Of a stretch of DNA of 19,082 nt, positions 6,167-13,848 are shown one piece after another (positions within the stretch are counted from its first letter, which is position 1; each line of letters starts with the position of its first letter). This stretch comes from Hungatella sp. UBA3402 (GTDB taxonomy: Bacteria > Bacillota > Clostridia > Lachnospirales > Lachnospiraceae). Below the pieces are notes generated by a model. That model saw only the letters and a list, made by a program, of their open reading frames with translations, was not told the origin of the DNA and searched no databases. The translations under genes were made by a program, and so were the position numbers. Location: positions 1 to 19,082 of the forward strand of contig DEPC01000034.1 of the NCBI GenBank assembly GCA_002358555.1, given 5' to 3'.

Positions 6167-7540
6167 TTAGCCTGCAAATTTGGCCCAATATCCTTGAAGA
6201 AAGATAATTAGTATCACGATTGGCAGTACCAAACTTACATACCATTTCACCTGTCTAGGAAATTTAATTCCGGTTCCTTCATTGGCCTCCTGAAGAAATT
6301 TATCAAATCCCCATCCATACCTACTTGTGCAAAACAAAAGATACCAGATACTTCCAATAGACAGTAAATTATTACTCACTAGAAAATCTTCCAAATCCAG
6401 TACATTTGTCCCTTCTCCTAAAGGCATAAATCCACTCCACACATTAAATCCCAGAACACAGGGGACAGACAGAAGTGTAACCACCACCATATTAACTACT
6501 ACTGCAGTCTTTACCTTACATCTTGTTAAATCTGTAGCAAATGATATAATATTCTGAAACACAGCAATTACGGTTGACATGGCGGCAAAGGACATAAACA
6601 AAAAGAAGAAACTCCCCCATAGTCTTCCTCCTGTCATATGGTTAAACACATTGGGCAATGTAATAAATACCAGAGAAGGGCCTGCATCTGGTTCAATTCC
6701 ATAGGCAAAACAGGCTGGAAAAATAATCAGCCCTGCCATAAATGCTACCAGAGTATCCAGACACAAAACACTTACTGCTTCTCCTGTGAGTCGCTTCTCT
6801 TTTCCAATATAACTTCCGAAAATAGCTAGACATCCAATACCAATGCTTAAAGTAAAAAATGACTGTCCTAAAGCTGCAAATATGGCCTCCCCGATGCCTG
6901 CCTCTTTTAATTTAGAGAAATCTGGCTTTAGATAAAACGCTAGACCTACATTGCCGCCCTCTATCAATATAGAATTTCCCGCCAAAACCACCATCAATAA
7001 GAGCAGGCAAACCATCATCCACTTAGTAATCTTTTCTACCCCATTCTGGAGTCCCATACCACATACATAAAAACCTGATAACACCACAAGTATCATCATT
7101 GCCATCATTAAAATAGGGTTTGCCAGCATATTTCCAAATTCTGTCCCCACCTCTGTTGCTGTCAAACCTGTAAAATCACCCATAGCCATTTTGACAAAAT
7201 ACAAAATCATCCAGCCTGCTACAGTAGTATAAAACATCATCAGCAGATAATTTCCAGCAATCGCAATATATTTTGCAAAATGCCATTTGCTTCCTTTTGG
7301 CTCCAATACCTCGAAAGATAATGCTGCGCTTTTCTGGCTGGCCCTTCCCACGGCAAACTCCATTACCACAATGGGAAGTCCCAGCACCACCAGAAACAGC
7401 AGGTAAATCATCACAAATGCTGCACCTCCATATTTTCCTACAATATAGGGAAATCTCCACACATTTCCCAGGCCAATGGCACATCCTGCTGATATAAGGA
7501 TAAATCCCAGCCTGGAAGAAAATTTTTCTCGCTCCATCAT
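6167..7540 (-). CDS. Sodium-dependent transporter, neurotransmitter:sodium symporter (NSS) family
   Basis: This 457-residue inner-membrane protein has a LeuT fold with about 11 hydrophobic segments. NSS proteins in bacteria take up amino acids or related compounds with sodium. The family signature of the unwound first helix is clear near residues 13-42: ISAGCAIGLGNVWRFPYIVGKYGGAAF. Other family stretches are GLPIVVMEFAVGRASQK, AALGQSFFTLSIGIGCLAIFGSY and SFAAMSTVIAVFQNI. The substrate cannot be told from sequence; tryptophan or tyrosine are known for bacterial relatives. Two ATGs stand together at 7540 and 7537, with AGGAGAG just upstream; the second has the better spacing. hflX ends 48 bp upstream on the same strand, so the gene may be transcribed with it. 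Confidence 0.92.
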   Translation of the reverse strand: MMEREKFSSRLGFILISAGCAIGLGNVWRFPYIVGKYGGAAFVMIYLLFLVVLGLPIVVMEFAVGRASQKSAALSFEVLEPKGSKWHFAKYIAIAGNYLLMMFYTTVAGWMILYFVKMAMGDFTGLTATEVGTEFGNMLANPILMMAMMILVVLSGFYVCGMGLQNGVEKITKWMMVCLLLLMVVLAGNSILIEGGNVGLAFYLKPDFSKLKEAGIGEAIFAALGQSFFTLSIGIGCLAIFGSYIGKEKRLTGEAVSVLCLDTLVAFMAGLIIFPACFAYGIEPDAGPSLVFITLPNVFNHMTGGRLWGSFFFLFMSFAAMSTVIAVFQNIISFATDLTRCKVKTAVVVNMVVVTLLSVPCVLGFNVWSGFMPLGEGTNVLDLEDFLVSNNLLSIGSIWYLLFCTSRYGWGFDKFLQEANEGTGIKFPRQVKWYVSLVLPIVILIIFLQGYWAKFAG

Positions 7541-7588
7541 AACTCTCCTTTGTCTGCTAAAAAATAATTCAGGTATTCTGGCTGCTGT

Positions 7589-8839
7589 TTATTGCAAAAG
7601 CTGACCATACAATTCCGCTGGTACATATGCTTTTACTAAAATTCCATCTTCCGTATATTCTTCTTCTAAAAGTTCTCCATATTTTCGGATAGATTGTATC
7701 CGCCCTGCCTCCTCGTAGGGATAAGATTTTTCTAAATAGATTCTCTCATTTCTGAGAACGGTCTCTAAGGTTTCCAGAAGAAATTCTACCCCTTGACCTG
7801 TTTTGGCAGACAGCTTCACCTGATAATCTGCAGATAAATCTTTTAGAATCACTTCCTCTTGCAGCTTGTCAATTTTGTTGAACACAGTAATCATAATTTT
7901 ATCTGTTACTTCAAGCTGTCGTAGCGTATCATAGACAATATGCATCTGCATATCCATCTGAGGATTAGAACAATCAACCACATGAAGAATAATATCACTA
8001 TATCTGGCAAATTCCAGTGTACTTTTAAATGCTTCAATCAGATGATGAGGGAGTTTACGGATAAATCCTACGGTATCTGTCAGCAAAATTTCCTGCCCTC
8101 CTGGCAATGTTAAACTTCTAGTGGTAGGGTCTAGGGTGGCAAATAATTTGTCCTCCGCCAGTATTTTTGCATCTGTAAGATGATTTAATAAGGTAGACTT
8201 TCCTGCATTGGTATATCCTACAATCGCAGCAACCTTAGTATGAGCACGTTCCCTTTGCCTACGTTGTACTTCCCTGTGGCGCTCCACATCTTTTAATTCT
8301 GCCTTTAATTGGCTAATTCTCTCGTGAACTAAACGGCGATCCATCTCCAATTTTTTCTCTCCAGGCCCTCTTGTGCCAATTCCACCGCCTAGTCTTGACA
8401 AAGAACTGCGAAGTCCTACTAACCTGGCTGCCCGATATTTTAACTGTGCAAGTTCCACCTGAAGCTTTCCTTCTCTAGTTTTTGCCCTATCGGCAAAAAT
8501 ATCCAGAATTACCATAGTCCGGTCCATGACTTTAATATCCAGTTCATCTTCTAAATTGCGAAGTTGGATTGGCGACAACTCGTCATCACATACCACACCT
8601 GTAGCATCCATCTCCCAGATGAGCTCTTTCACTTCCTCAAGCTTTCCTTTTCCCAGATAGGTTCCTGAATGAGCCTGCTCTCTGTTTTGAATTACCCTTC
8701 CTACAGAAACGGCACCTGCTGTCTTTACCAGTTCCTCTAATTCATCTAAACACTCTTTGGTATCATCTTCCTGCCCCGTATTCACTGCAAAAAGGATTAA
8801 TTTCTCCTCTATTTCTTTTAATTCAATCAATTCTGCCAC
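7589..8839 (-). CDS. hflX: GTPase HflX
   Basis: HflX is a ribosome-associated GTPase that splits stalled or heat-damaged 70S ribosomes. This copy has 416 residues. The N-terminal domain includes GTYLGKGKLEEV, then the glycine-rich link GGGIGTRGPGEKKLEMDRR near 151-169. The GTPase motifs are GYTNAGKST (208-216), DPTTRSL (about 237-243), DTVGFIRKLPHHLIEAFKSTLEE-like switch II (255-277) and NKID (321-324). A C-terminal alpha/beta extension follows. The start codon is GTG at 8839, supported by GGAGG seven bases upstream. Only 15 bp separate it from the TPR lipoprotein gene upstream, so the two form an operon. Confidence 0.96.
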   Translation of the reverse strand: MAELIELKEIEEKLILFAVNTGQEDDTKECLDELEELVKTAGAVSVGRVIQNREQAHSGTYLGKGKLEEVKELIWEMDATGVVCDDELSPIQLRNLEDELDIKVMDRTMVILDIFADRAKTREGKLQVELAQLKYRAARLVGLRSSLSRLGGGIGTRGPGEKKLEMDRRLVHERISQLKAELKDVERHREVQRRQRERAHTKVAAIVGYTNAGKSTLLNHLTDAKILAEDKLFATLDPTTRSLTLPGGQEILLTDTVGFIRKLPHHLIEAFKSTLEFARYSDIILHVVDCSNPQMDMQMHIVYDTLRQLEVTDKIMITVFNKIDKLQEEVILKDLSADYQVKLSAKTGQGVEFLLETLETVLRNERIYLEKSYPYEEAGRIQSIRKYGELLEEEYTEDGILVKAYVPAELYGQLLQ

Positions 8840-8854
8840 TCAAATTCCTCCTAA

Positions 8855-9685
8855 TTATCGAGTTTTTAAAAAGTCAATCTCCTTTTGAATTTCTGGACTT
8901 GCACCATAGACAGCGACATATCGTTCTAAAGTCTTTTGTGCAGCGGCAAAATCCTGTTTTCTTTCGTAAGCAGCGGCTTGATTTCTCAGCAAAGCTTCCA
9001 TAGCTGACTCATCTCCTGTCTCAATCCCCTTTTCCAGATATTGGATTGCAGAGTCTATCTCTCCTGCCTCCAGCTCACAGACTCCCATACGATTATAGAT
9101 TTCCCCACTTTTTATCCCACCATCAACTGCTTGGCGATATAATTCGATTGCTTCGTCAAATCTATCCTGGTCTGTCAAGGCTTGTCCCAAGGTCAACAAG
9201 ATTTGGGCAGTTTCTGGATTTTGAGGTTCTGTGGCATATAGCTTCTGATATTCCTCTTTTGCTTTATCAATTTTTCCAGAAAGCGCCCACAATGTACAGA
9301 GGCGAATGCGATACTCTGGTCTTTCTTTATCTATCTGTAAAAGTACTTCATAAGTATAAGCTGCTGCCTCATAATCTTCTGTACCATATTCTGCCTCAGC
9401 ACGATATTTGAGAATATCCAATTCAAACTCTCCCACAACTCCTTTGGAAATCTCCAAAGCCTTCTCAAAGGAAGCGATAGCTTCCTCAAAATTCCCAGTC
9501 TCCAACTGCCCAATTCCTTGCAGACGTAACTCTTGTCTCTCCTTTTCACTTCCCTTGCAGCCTTCCAGCACAAGAACTATTCCAAGACATATGACTGCTC
9601 CAAAACTTAAAATTTTCTTTTTTATCCTTTTAATCTCTCGTTTGGCTTGGTATTCATTCCCTTTATCCATATTTCCCTGTCTCAT
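8855..9685 (-). CDS. TPR-repeat lipoprotein
   Basis: This 276-residue protein has a long basic N-terminus (residues 1-25), a hydrophobic core (residues about 26-40) and LEGC, with the probable lipidated Cys at 43. The Glu before Gly makes the lipobox non-canonical, as in the lipoprotein at 1-161. The rest is a run of about five tetratricopeptide repeats, for example GIGQLETGNFEEAIASFEKALEI, AEYGTEDYEAAAYTYEVLL and GQALTDQDRFDEAIELYRQAV. These repeats bind partner proteins; the partner is unknown. AGGAG lies eight bases before the ATG at 9685. It is followed closely by hflX. Whether the protein is anchored outside the membrane depends on lipobox processing. Confidence 0.85.
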   Translation of the reverse strand: MRQGNMDKGNEYQAKREIKRIKKKILSFGAVICLGIVLVLEGCKGSEKERQELRLQGIGQLETGNFEEAIASFEKALEISKGVVGEFELDILKYRAEAEYGTEDYEAAAYTYEVLLQIDKERPEYRIRLCTLWALSGKIDKAKEEYQKLYATEPQNPETAQILLTLGQALTDQDRFDEAIELYRQAVDGGIKSGEIYNRMGVCELEAGEIDSAIQYLEKGIETGDESAMEALLRNQAAAYERKQDFAAAQKTLERYVAVYGASPEIQKEIDFLKTR

Positions 9686-9795
9686 GATTTTTTCTCCTCA
9701 CCTCTTTCTAATACTACAGCAAACAAATGACATTTAGAAAGTTTTGTAGCTAAAGTTCCCCCTCCCTACATTTCAGTGATAATTCCTATTTTACG

Positions 9796-10230
9796 CTATC
9801 TGATTCCCGTGCTTCCCAATCCTCCTCGGTCTTTCTCTGACAGATGCAAGGCTTCCTCAAAACATATCATGGGCTGGTGTTCCATAATTCTGAATTGGCA
9901 GATTCGGTCATTGATTTTAATCTCCGTGTCTCGGAGTGCATAGGCAGGAAAATACCACTGGTCATTGCTGCCACAATAACTTTCATCAATTACTCCCATA
10001 TGATTCGTCTGGATAATCCCCCAATTTTTAAATGTGGAACTTCTTGGCACAATATGAGCCTCATATCCCTTTGGCAACTCCATAGCTACCCCTAAAGGAA
10101 TCAGATAAAACTCATCTTTTTTCAATTTCACATTTTCTGCTGCCCGAAGGTCTATCCAGTCAGACTTCCCATCTATATAGGATAGCTTATCAATTTTATC
10201 AGTAAAATATTTAATTTTAATGGTTGCCAT
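9796..10230 (-). CDS. dut: dUTP diphosphatase (trimeric dUTPase)
   Basis: This 144-residue enzyme hydrolyses dUTP to dUMP and pyrophosphate, keeping uracil out of DNA and supplying dTMP synthesis. The trimeric dUTPase motifs appear in order: SDWIDLRAA (23-31), PRSS (62-65), GVIDESYCG (79-87, with the catalytic Asp), RICQFRI (109-115) and the C-terminal P-loop-like GGLGSTG (136-142). The frame is open to an ATG at 10266, but AAGGAGG lies between. MATIKIKYF at 10230, nine bases after that site, is the likely start. A promoter lies at 10257-10285. Confidence 0.94.
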   Translation of the reverse strand: MATIKIKYFTDKIDKLSYIDGKSDWIDLRAAENVKLKKDEFYLIPLGVAMELPKGYEAHIVPRSSTFKNWGIIQTNHMGVIDESYCGSNDQWYFPAYALRDTEIKINDRICQFRIMEHQPMICFEEALHLSEKDRGGLGSTGIR

Positions 10231-10256
10231 GGCTGTAATCCTCCTTTTTTTATTGC

Positions 10257-10285
10257 ATTTTAGCATACTAACTATCTACTGTAAA
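10257..10285 (-). promoter_or_regulatory. Sigma-A promoter of the dUTPase gene
   Basis: On the minus strand TTTACA (10285-10280), 17 bp and TAAAAT (10262-10257). The predicted transcript begins near 10250, about 20 bases before the ATG and just before the Shine-Dalgarno. The position also argues against the longer reading from 10266. Confidence 0.65.
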
Positions 10286-10356
10286 CTGCTACTGTTCTTT
10301 AGGGGATGTCTAAAAATTCATTCCTACTCTCTATAGCCTCTAGTTCAAATTCTAGG

Positions 10357-11178
10357 CTACTCCACAGGCACCATAAAAAATCCATTTTCCTTCATTATTT
10401 CACTATTAATGTGATTATACATCAGCAAAACTTTATAGATAGTCCCCATTGGTTTAAGTCCTAACTGGTTAAGTCGCTCTGTCACTTCAAAATTCCATGG
10501 TGGCTTGTTTTCCCTCTGTGTATTATAAACCTTAGTACAAAAATCACAGAAAAGAGTTTTCCTTTTTGGCAATTTCTTTACAACTCCATTTATAGGAATC
10601 CTATGTTTATCGGCAAAAGAAGCAGATACAATCAATCCCCATGAATAATCCTCTCTATCTAGAGAACAGATTTCCATACAGGATTTTACCATAGGCATAA
10701 AGGATACCCAATTTTTTAAGATAGCATATATTCTTTTATCTTCTAAAAAATCATATTGTTTGGAATGTGGCAGAAAATACATTTCTTCTCGTTCCTCTAC
10801 ATGCCAATCTTCGGTTCTACCTGACATCCGTTCTATCCATTGGGAAAATTGCTGATATTCTTGCAAAATAGCCTGGTGAAATGTAATTTGCCTCTCTATC
10901 TCCTGTATCCGCAAACCAAGTCTGGCATGTGCAGATTCTGGGTCATCATCATTTAAAAGAATCTCCATATCCCGAATGGAAACTCCATAGTTTCTAAGCT
11001 TCATACATTCCAAAAGTTTACTGGATTGATAAAACGGATAATAACGATATCCATTTTCCATTACCTCCGAAGATATCAAATGAAACTGCTCATAATGTTT
11101 TAAAAAGTCAGAGGTTACTCCCATGTAATGTGCATAATCGCCAATTCGATATTGCTTTATATCTTTTTTTTCTTTCAT
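10357..11178 (-). CDS. MerR-family transcriptional regulator with GyrI-like ligand domain
   Basis: This 273-residue protein has an N-terminal MerR winged helix (residues about 9-77): YRIGDYAHYMGVTSDFLKHYEQFHLIS, then NGYRYYPFYQSSKLLECMKLRNYGVSIRDMEILL. A helical linker (about 85-117, LGLRIQEIERQITFHQAILQEYQQ) probably forms the dimer coiled coil. The remaining 155 residues look like a GyrI/SOUL-type small-molecule domain, though weakly. No metal-binding Cys cluster typical of metal-responsive MerR proteins is seen. It is divergent from the exported flavin reductase at 11345, whose promoter has the 19-bp spacer MerR proteins remodel. The simplest inference is activation of the reductase by its substrate or a related compound. 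GGAGGG lies nine bases before the ATG. Confidence 0.85.
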   Translation of the reverse strand: MKEKKDIKQYRIGDYAHYMGVTSDFLKHYEQFHLISSEVMENGYRYYPFYQSSKLLECMKLRNYGVSIRDMEILLNDDDPESAHARLGLRIQEIERQITFHQAILQEYQQFSQWIERMSGRTEDWHVEEREEMYFLPHSKQYDFLEDKRIYAILKNWVSFMPMVKSCMEICSLDREDYSWGLIVSASFADKHRIPINGVVKKLPKRKTLFCDFCTKVYNTQRENKPPWNFEVTERLNQLGLKPMGTIYKVLLMYNHINSEIMKENGFFMVPVE

Positions 11179-11220
11179 TTTCCCAAGCCCTCCATAGCAA
11201 TAATGGAATTTTTGACCTTA

Positions 11221-11229
11221 ATCATACCA
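11221..11229 (-). promoter_or_regulatory. Possible extended -10 promoter of the MerR gene
   Basis: On the minus strand TGG-TATGAT forms an extended -10 element about 36 bases upstream of the start codon; no good -35 box is visible at the usual distance. This is a weak prediction. Confidence 0.4.
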
Positions 11230-11270
11230 TTTTTTTGTTCTTTTTTCTATGAAAAAATGAATAATTCCTA

Positions 11271-11301
11271 TTGACCTATGTCTGACTCCTAGCTTTATAG
11301 T
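11271..11301 (+). promoter_or_regulatory. MerR-type promoter with 19-bp spacer before the flavoprotein gene
   Basis: TTGACC (11271-11276) and TATAGT (11296-11301) are separated by 19 bp, two longer than the optimum. This is the hallmark of promoters switched on by MerR proteins that twist the DNA. The spacer has an imperfect dyad with CTA and TAG at its ends. Transcription would begin near 11308, about 37 bases before the start codon. Confidence 0.6.
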
Positions 11302-11344
11302 AAAGAGTGTTTAATTTATAATAATATCGATAAGGAGGGGTAAC

Positions 11345-13420
11345 ATGAAAAATATTTCCCGTAGAGACTTTATAAAGGGTGCTCTAGCTGGAACCGCTTC
11401 TGTGGCGGCTGTTGGTATTTTAGGAGGGTGTGCTGCAGATGCGGATACTTCCAATGCATCTTCTACAGCAGAAAACACGATAGGAGAAAGTACTACCATA
11501 GCAACTACTGCTGCACAAAGTCAGCCGACATCGTCAGAAGGTAGTCTGTACATACCAGGTACTTATAGTTCCAAAGTCGATGGAAAGGCTGGCCCAATTA
11601 TTGTTGAATTGACCTTTGATGAAAGCAAGATTACAGATGCAGTTTTAGATGTATCACGTGAAGACCCGCCTGGTTATGGCAAAGAAGAGCTGGCTGATGA
11701 ATTTAAGAAAGCTATTTTAGATGCACAGAGTGCTGAACTTGGCGATGCAGTTTCTGGTGCCACCATTACCAGAACAGCTATATCAAAAGCTGTTGCCAAC
11801 TGTATTGCCCAGGCCAAGGGCGAAATTCCCATTGAGGTTATTACAGATGAAGAAGATGAAAATGATGGTGACTGGTTGGGAACAGAACCTGAAATAAATG
11901 ACAGTGAGATTACAGCTACCTATGATACAGAAATTTTGGTCATTGGCTGTGGAACAGGAGGCATGTTTACGATTGCGGCTGCAGCTGAGGAAGGTGCCAA
12001 AGTCATTGGCATTGACCGTTTCCCTACTGGCGTGGGAATTCGAGACGACTTAGGCGCTATTAACTCACGCTATCAAAAAGAATGGGGCACCAATATCAAT
12101 AAATTTGACTATATTACTATGGCCACCCAATATGCTGCAGGGCATATCAATCAGGACTTAGTTCGCCTATTCTGCGATGAGTCTGGTGCCGCTATTGACT
12201 GGTATGGAGACCGTCTGGCTGAACGAGGAGTTGAACTGTGGCATGAGTCTGGCGATTCCAAAGATGAATCACGATATGAGCATTTTGCCACTGGTCATTC
12301 TCCCAGATGGACAGGCAGTGATGATGGCAATGGCAATCCTTTAGACGGCAATATTATTCTGTATGATTATGCCACCAACTTAGGGGCTCAGTTTGACTAT
12401 AATACAAAAATGGTCAAGCTTGTCAAGGACAATGGCCGTGTTACTGGTTGCATCGCCGAAAACCCAGAAGGAAAATATGTAAAATATACTGCTAGCAAGG
12501 GTGTAGTAGTCTGCACAGGTGGCTATTCTCTCAATTATCAGATGATGGAGGCATTACAGCCTTGGAATTTGCGGATTATTGGCCGTAATGGTTCGGAACC
12601 AGGTGCCTTTGGCGATGGAATCAAGGCTTGTCTGTGGGCTGGCGCCAAAATGGATGAAACCCATTCCATGATGATGTTTGACCGCTGTGCTTTACGCCCA
12701 GACCAGGAAACCGGAGCTGAAACTGCCAAATCTGGCGATAACGGCTTCTTCTGGATGGGTTCTCAACCTTGGTTAAAGGTAAATGCTGATGGAAAGAGAT
12801 TTTTTAATGAATCTGGCACTTATGAGGGTATTCTTCATGCCGACGAATATCAGAAAGGTCATTGCCATTATACCTTGTTTGACAGCAACTGGACTACCTA
12901 TGCTCAGCAGTTTCAGATGCATGGCTGCTCTCGTCTGTATCCTTTTGAAAATGGAGCTGACCCTAATATTCCTTATCAAGCTATCGAGGAAGGGATGCTG
13001 CCTGGTCTGATTGAAAGTGGATTTGTCTTCCAGGCAGATACTATTGAAGAATTAGCCCAAAAGCTGGGACTTCCTGCCTCAGAATTAAAGGCAACCGTTG
13101 AACACTACAACGAATTAGCCCATGCAGGAGAAGATACCGATTATGGCAAAGAATCGTTCCGGTTGACCCCAGTAGATACTGCTCCATTTTATGGGGCTAA
13201 AAATACAGGCTATGTACTTTGTACCATGGACGGTATTCAGATTGATACCAATATGAATGCCATTGATACAGAAGGCAATGTAATTCCTGGTCTCTATGTG
13301 GTAGGAAATGACAGTGGCTCCTATTTTGCTAACACTTATCCAAATCTTTCTACTGGAATGGCCTGCGGGCGGACTGTAACCTTTGGGCGTTTGGTAGGAA
13401 AATATCTGGCAAAGATGTAA
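11345..13420 (+). CDS. Tat-exported flavoprotein reductase lipoprotein (FMN-binding plus FAD-binding domain)
   Basis: This 691-residue protein begins with a twin-arginine signal (SRRDFIKG, residues 5-12) and a lipobox LGGC with Cys29, so it is exported folded and anchored outside. Residues about 66-160 form an FMN-binding domain. Its DAVSGATIT (134-142) fits the ApbE flavinylation motif, with Thr142 the likely attachment point. From about 193 comes an FAD domain: TEILVIGCGTGGMFTIAAAAEEGAKVIGIDR. The end ANTYPNLSTGMACGRTVTFGRL closes the FAD fold. The family includes fumarate, urocanate and other extracellular acceptor reductases that anaerobes use as respiratory outlets; the substrate here is unknown. 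The C-terminal HGxNRLGGN-type motif of true fumarate reductases is not seen. AGGAGG lies six bases before the ATG. No electron-donor or apbE gene is in the window. Confidence 0.9.
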   Translation: MKNISRRDFIKGALAGTASVAAVGILGGCAADADTSNASSTAENTIGESTTIATTAAQSQPTSSEGSLYIPGTYSSKVDGKAGPIIVELTFDESKITDAVLDVSREDPPGYGKEELADEFKKAILDAQSAELGDAVSGATITRTAISKAVANCIAQAKGEIPIEVITDEEDENDGDWLGTEPEINDSEITATYDTEILVIGCGTGGMFTIAAAAEEGAKVIGIDRFPTGVGIRDDLGAINSRYQKEWGTNINKFDYITMATQYAAGHINQDLVRLFCDESGAAIDWYGDRLAERGVELWHESGDSKDESRYEHFATGHSPRWTGSDDGNGNPLDGNIILYDYATNLGAQFDYNTKMVKLVKDNGRVTGCIAENPEGKYVKYTASKGVVVCTGGYSLNYQMMEALQPWNLRIIGRNGSEPGAFGDGIKACLWAGAKMDETHSMMMFDRCALRPDQETGAETAKSGDNGFFWMGSQPWLKVNADGKRFFNESGTYEGILHADEYQKGHCHYTLFDSNWTTYAQQFQMHGCSRLYPFENGADPNIPYQAIEEGMLPGLIESGFVFQADTIEELAQKLGLPASELKATVEHYNELAHAGEDTDYGKESFRLTPVDTAPFYGAKNTGYVLCTMDGIQIDTNMNAIDTEGNVIPGLYVVGNDSGSYFANTYPNLSTGMACGRTVTFGRLVGKYLAKM

Positions 13421-13443
13421 AATTTAAAGGTTAGATGCCAATG

Positions 13444-13487
13444 AATTAACTGGCACAATGAGTTAAATTAACTGGTTGTGGTAGTTA
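13444..13487. repeat. Two imperfect 22-bp direct repeats
   Basis: Two adjacent units both begin AATTAACTGG and end AGTTA, with differing middles, 15 of 22 bases identical by eye. They lie 24 bp after the flavoprotein stop. No function is evident and the match may be chance in AT-rich DNA. Confidence 0.35.
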
Positions 13488-13547
13488 AAGGTTGTAGGCA
13501 GAAGTAACCGCTAAATTTGATAGTCATAATTCCATATGAGGAAGCAG

Positions 13548-13615
13548 AGGGGCTGTTACAAAATGTAGTAATTCTACAATATATTGTAGAAATCTATCAC
13601 TTTGCAACAGCCCCT
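13548..13615. repeat. 68-bp imperfect palindrome, terminator or MITE-like element
   Basis: One dyad centre organises the whole element. The outer arms are AGGGGCTGTT (13548-13557) and its complement (13606-13615), then CAAA/TTTG with one mismatch, a looser zone, and a perfect 20-bp palindrome at 13572-13591. T residues follow on the plus strand, so the RNA hairpin can terminate the flavoprotein transcript. The copA transcript arrives from the other side. Ends of the GGGGCTGTTGCAAA type also occur as insertion-sequence and MITE termini in Firmicutes. A mobile origin is therefore possible, but I see no clear target duplication. Confidence 0.75.
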
Positions 13616-13638
13616 TTTGCAACAATCCTTAACAAATA

Positions 13639-13848
13639 CTATTGGATAGCTAATACCTTATAATCCTGGTCCTCCACAGCTTTTTTGAGCACATCATCTG
13701 CAATCTCTCCATTTAAAGTAACTACTGCTGTCCCTGCCTCATGGCTTACTGCTGCTTCTGTTACTTCTGGAAGAGCCTCTAAACATTTTTTTACTCTTGC
13801 CTCGCAATGTCCACACATCATTCCTTCAATCTCCATGGTCTTTTCCAT
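13639..13848 (-). CDS. Possible internal translation product: free CopZ-like chaperone from the copA 3' end
   Basis: Within copA, in the same frame, an ATG at 13848 is preceded by AAGGAGG (minus strand) at the ideal eight-base distance. Translation from it gives 69 residues beginning MEKTMEIEGMMCGHCEARVK, a complete HMA copper chaperone with its CxxC metal site. CopZ proteins are this size and carry Cu(I) to CopA or to the repressor. The linker before it (KDKKIKMIKKEELN) encodes the Shine-Dalgarno, which suggests that a separate copZ gene became joined in frame to copA while keeping its start. Production of the short form is an inference. Escherichia coli copA is known to make both pump and chaperone from one gene by frameshifting, so the outcome has a precedent with another mechanism. 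Confidence 0.6.
   Translation of the reverse strand: MEKTMEIEGMMCGHCEARVKKCLEALPEVTEAAVSHEAGTAVVTLNGEIADDVLKKAVEDQDYKVLAIQ

Noticed and set aside
10320..10357. Hairpin TAGCCT/AGGCTA after the MerR gene as a terminator
   Set aside because: The stem is only six pairs and there is no T run after it on the minus strand.
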